This document shows positions 51,778-54,320 of a DNA stretch of 54,320 nt, piece by piece (the stretch's first letter is position 1; each line of letters begins with the position of its first letter). The notes under the pieces are model-generated. The model worked only from the letters and a program-made list of their open reading frames with translations, ran no database searches and had not been told where the DNA came from. The stretch covers positions 1 to 54,320 of the forward strand of contig NZ_SPQS01000035.1 in NCBI RefSeq assembly GCF_004570865.1, given 5' to 3'. A program made the translations under genes and the position numbers. The DNA comes from Bradyrhizobium frederickii. Lineage in GTDB: Bacteria; Pseudomonadota; Alphaproteobacteria; Rhizobiales; Xanthobacteraceae.

Positions 51778-52706
51778 CAGCGTACCCGCGTGCGATCGAG
51801 TTCATCGGCGAACATGGTCTTGATCTGGTCGCCGTCGTGGAGCGAAGAGCCGGCATCGGCGACGACGATCTCGCCGACCTCGAGCCCTTCCAGGATTTCC
51901 GTGGCACTGTCGGACGACAGTCCGACCCGTACCTTGCGCGTCTGGATCGTGTTGCCCTTGACGACCTGAATGGTGAGATGGTCGATCGCCGTCTTGGGAA
52001 TCGAGACGCCGCAGCTTCGCTTCGCGTCGATCGAGGCGCGCGCGAACACGCCGACCTTCAGCGAGGGATTGTTGGTGACGCTGATGCGGACCCGGCCGAG
52101 CTGCGTGGTGCGGTCGATCTCGGGCGCGACCAGCCGGACCCGGCCGATCAGATCGGGCGCGTCGTCGCGGCTGATGCGCACGGTGGCGCCGGAATTGAGC
52201 TTGGTCATGTGCACCGCCGGGACCTGAGCATCGAGCTCGATCTCGTTGTTGACCGCGATGCGGAACATCGGCCCCGCCTGCGGCGAGGCCGGCGCGCCGA
52301 CGATGGTGCGGACCTCGGTGACGAGGCCCGGCGCCGGCGCCTTCAGCGAAATCGGACCTTGCGGGCCCGGTCGCTGCGGCTGGCCCGGGATCTGCGGCGG
52401 CGCGGTCAGGCGCGCCAGCTCCTGGTTGTCGGCGACGATTGCGCCCTCGGTGACCAGGAGGTCGGTGACCCTGGAGCCTTCCTGGTCGGCGATAACCACG
52501 GCCTCGCGGCGCGGCACGAAGAAGCCGGTCACACGCACCAGGTCGGAGAAGCAGGCATTGGTCGACTTCGTCACGATGACGAGCGCCTCGCTTTGCGTCT
52601 CCTTCGGCTCGGGGCGCTTGCGATGCTCGAACAGATAATAGCCGACGCCGAGTGCCACGACGAACACCACGGTTCCGGCAGGCTTGAGATATTCGGAGAG
52701 ATTCAT
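51777..52706 (-). CDS. RND efflux periplasmic adaptor subunit
   Basis: The 309-residue protein starts at ATG 52706, with a membrane anchor (TVVFVVALGVGYYLF) rather than a cleaved lipobox. Adaptor domains follow: lipoyl halves (VVIADQEGSRVTDLLVTEGA and ISLKAPAPGLVTEVRTIVGA), a beta-barrel and a membrane-proximal domain (RKVRVGLSSDSATEILEGLE). A Pro/Gln-rich insert (IPGQPQRPGPQG) replaces the long coiled hairpin, so the adaptor is short. It precedes the permease in one operon and is paralogous to 27421-28311. Confidence 0.9.
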   Translation of the reverse strand: MNLSEYLKPAGTVVFVVALGVGYYLFEHRKRPEPKETQSEALVIVTKSTNACFSDLVRVTGFFVPRREAVVIADQEGSRVTDLLVTEGAIVADNQELARLTAPPQIPGQPQRPGPQGPISLKAPAPGLVTEVRTIVGAPASPQAGPMFRIAVNNEIELDAQVPAVHMTKLNSGATVRISRDDAPDLIGRVRLVAPEIDRTTQLGRVRISVTNNPSLKVGVFARASIDAKRSCGVSIPKTAIDHLTIQVVKGNTIQTRKVRVGLSSDSATEILEGLEVGEIVVADAGSSLHDGDQIKTMFADELDRTRVR

Positions 52707-52864
52707 CGCCGGATCATCCTGGCCTGGCTCACGGCCGTCCGTGCGAGGCCCATGAAACGCGTTTCCCTGAAACGAAGCGGCGTCCCGCAAGGCTGCGGGA
52801 CGCGCTTTGGAAGCGAGACTTTACACCACATCACGACCGGTCACTTCAAAGGATTGCGTCGTGC

Positions 52865-53536
52865 TTACTTCGATGCGGTGGTCTTGTTTTCCATATTGAC
52901 GACCTGCACGCGGCGGTTGACCTCCGCCATCGGCTGGCTCGGATCCTTCAGCTTGCTCTTGCCGTAGCCGACGGTGACGAGATCGGTCGCGGAAATGCTG
53001 TACTTGTCGACGAGGTAGCGCTTGATCGCGTCGGCGCGACGCTCCGACAGGTCCTGATTGTAGGCTTCGCCGCCGGCGGCGTCGGTATGGCCGGCAACCA
53101 CGAAGGTGGAGCCCTTCAGGTCGGGACTGGTCAGTGCGCGACCGAGCGCCTGCACGGACGGCATCGACTTGGCGCTGATATTGGCGGAGTTGTAGTCGAA
53201 CGTGATTTCGAGATCGATGTTCGGCTTGTCCTTGGCGGCTGACGCGATCTCCTCGCGCTCGATCGACGACAGGGAACGCGTCGAGCGGCCGCGCACCGAC
53301 TGGATCAGCTTGGTCTCCGCCGCGTTCGGCGCGGGATCGGCCTGCGGGGCGATCGAGAGGCCGCGGGTCAGGGGCTTCTTCGGCGCCGGTGCCAGTGCGC
53401 GGACGATGTCGTCCTCGGTGACGTTCTTGCTGTTGCCGTCGTCGCCGGCGAATGCGGGCGGGGCCGGCAGCGACAGGGCGGCGCCAAGAGCGATGATGGA
53501 CAGGATCGCGGTAAGTCCCTTTGCAGCCGATTTCAT
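52865..53536 (-). CDS. OmpA-family peptidoglycan-binding protein
   Basis: The 223-residue protein starts at ATG 53536 after GGAGGGA and has a signal peptide (AAKGLTAILSIIALGAALSL...AFA). A disordered stretch (about 35-90) leads to a C-terminal OmpA-like domain (about 100-220). It has TFDYNSANISAKS, VVAGHTDAAGGEAYNQDLSE with the diaminopimelate-binding Asp, and the NRRVQVV Arg. It binds the peptidoglycan layer in the periplasm. It lies upstream of the RND pair on the same strand, separated by 158 bp. Confidence 0.9.
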   Translation of the reverse strand: MKSAAKGLTAILSIIALGAALSLPAPPAFAGDDGNSKNVTEDDIVRALAPAPKKPLTRGLSIAPQADPAPNAAETKLIQSVRGRSTRSLSSIEREEIASAAKDKPNIDLEITFDYNSANISAKSMPSVQALGRALTSPDLKGSTFVVAGHTDAAGGEAYNQDLSERRADAIKRYLVDKYSISATDLVTVGYGKSKLKDPSQPMAEVNRRVQVVNMENKTTASK

Positions 53537-53680
53537 AGCCAGTCCCTCCAGTGCAGCCAGTTCGCGCGGTTCGAAAATTCCTGCAATCAGCCCCCCGTGG
53601 GGAGCCTGCGGCATCCGTTCGTTAGTCTTGCCTGGACCCCCCAGGGTTCGAGGCGCCGCCGGCCTCAGCTCAAAAAAATA

Positions 53681-54320
53681 CTAGCGCACTCCGTAGCTTG
53701 CAAATTCCTGAACGATGTTCGGATCCATCGCTTTGGCGTTGGCGATATCGAGCGCCCCTTCCTGGGCGGAGCCGTTGCGCTGCTTGGCGAGGCCGCGTCC
53801 ATAGAGCGAGGAGGTCAGGCGCGGGTTGATCTTCAGGGCCGCATCGAAATCGGCGATGGCGTTCTTGACCGCGCCCGACTTGAGATTGACGAGCCCCCGG
53901 CTGTCCAGCGCATCGACGAAATTCGGCCGCAGCCGCAGCGCCTCGTTGCAATCCTTCAATGCGCCCTGGAGGTCGCCGACCACGGTGCGGGTCCAGCAAC
54001 GATTGTTCAGCGCCTCGACGTCCTTCGAATTGATCCGAAGCGTATCGTCAAAATCCTTGATGGCGAGGTTGTAGGCGCCCTTGCTGGCGTAGACCTGGCC
54101 GCGCCGGTACAGCGCGTTCACGTCGTCCGGATTGGCGGCAATCTTGGAGGTCAGGCTCTTGATCGTGGGATCGTCGGCCAGGGCCGCGGCACTCGGCCCG
54201 CTGTCCGTGCTCGTCGGCGCCGGCGCGGCATCGATCGGCTTCACCGGCGGAGGCGGTGGCGGCGGGGGCAGGGCTGCCTCGACCTGCGGCTTCGGCGTGG
54301 GGGCCGGCGCGGGCGCGGGT
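53681..54320 (-). CDS. TPR-repeat protein (N-terminal part outside the window)
   Basis: The frame stays open to base 54320, so the N-terminus is missing. The visible end is a run of eight prolines and a Pro-Ala linker. About four tetratricopeptide repeats follow (ALYRRGQVYASKGAYNLAIK; ALNNRCWTRTVVGDLQGALK; ALDSRGLVNLKSGAVKNAIA; SLYGRGLAKQRNGSAQEGAL). TPRs mediate protein contacts. The Pro-rich linker suggests a membrane or envelope protein with a surface-tethered repeat domain. The stop is 145 bp before the OmpA-family start. Confidence 0.85.
   Translation of the reverse strand, partial: PAPAPAPTPKPQVEAALPPPPPPPPVKPIDAAPAPTSTDSGPSAAALADDPTIKSLTSKIAANPDDVNALYRRGQVYASKGAYNLAIKDFDDTLRINSKDVEALNNRCWTRTVVGDLQGALKDCNEALRLRPNFVDALDSRGLVNLKSGAVKNAIADFDAALKINPRLTSSLYGRGLAKQRNGSAQEGALDIANAKAMDPNIVQEFASYGVR

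Noticed and set aside
48643..51969. 1108-codon plus-strand open frame opposite the RND permease
   Set aside because: It is the antisense shadow of a clear RND gene in high-GC DNA; its translation is rich in His/Asp/Arg with no fold or motif.

Overview
The window is high-GC DNA with long ORFs, alphaproteobacterial codon use and gene content typical of the Bradyrhizobium/Rhodopseudomonas group: a hybrid CheA, many PAS/GGDEF/cyclase sensors, NitT/TauT-type ABC transport, a double-substituted caspase homologue, and many palindromic intergenic repeats of the kind common in Bradyrhizobium. The genus is inferred from family resemblance, not from a search. No rRNA, tRNA, CRISPR array or complete insertion sequence was seen.

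Layout. 1-4.96 kb: chemotaxis operon cheA(partial)-cheW-cheY-cheR, a PilZ-like gene and a lone receiver protein. 5.1-10.4 kb: signalling, with a small hypothetical protein, a FixJ-type regulator, and a receiver gene that overlaps a large hybrid histidine kinase. 10.5-16.6 kb: a catabolic locus in which a GntR/FCD repressor diverges, across a perfect 24-bp palindrome, from an ABC importer (binding protein, ATPase, permease), an IlvD/Edd dehydratase and an RraA-type aldolase. 16.8-26 kb: S9 oligopeptidase, an MBOAT acyltransferase with an SGNH-like partner, a serine-glyoxylate-type aminotransferase, a secreted nuclease homologue, and a large uncharacterised protein with a DxDTTA motif like class II terpene cyclases. 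26.4-32.6 kb: pseudo-caspase, orphan RND adaptor, PAS-only protein, small proteins, a beta-propeller lactonase whose Shine-Dalgarno lies in a 16-bp hairpin, and a PAP2 phosphatase. 32.7-40.2 kb: a GGDEF/EAL protein and envelope or secreted proteins.

40.5-42.6 kb is a degraded accessory patch: an orphan HigA, a frameshifted RelE-like toxin with an intact antitoxin, a 23-codon piece that looks like the start of a type I restriction HsdR, a truncated AbrB-type antitoxin, and about 780 bp without a credible gene that holds a nested inverted repeat. A second broken toxin-antitoxin pair lies at 48.2-48.6 kb (DUF433 antitoxin intact; PIN-like toxin with both ends but no middle).

42.6-54.3 kb: a class III adenylate/guanylate cyclase, an AsmA protein, and a CRP-like regulator preceded by a near-consensus CRP site. 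Then come an RND efflux pump with its adaptor, an OmpA-family protein and a partial TPR protein. The main themes are signal transduction (chemotaxis, two-component, c-di-GMP, cAMP), envelope maintenance, and decayed toxin-antitoxin modules among many dispersed palindromic repeats.
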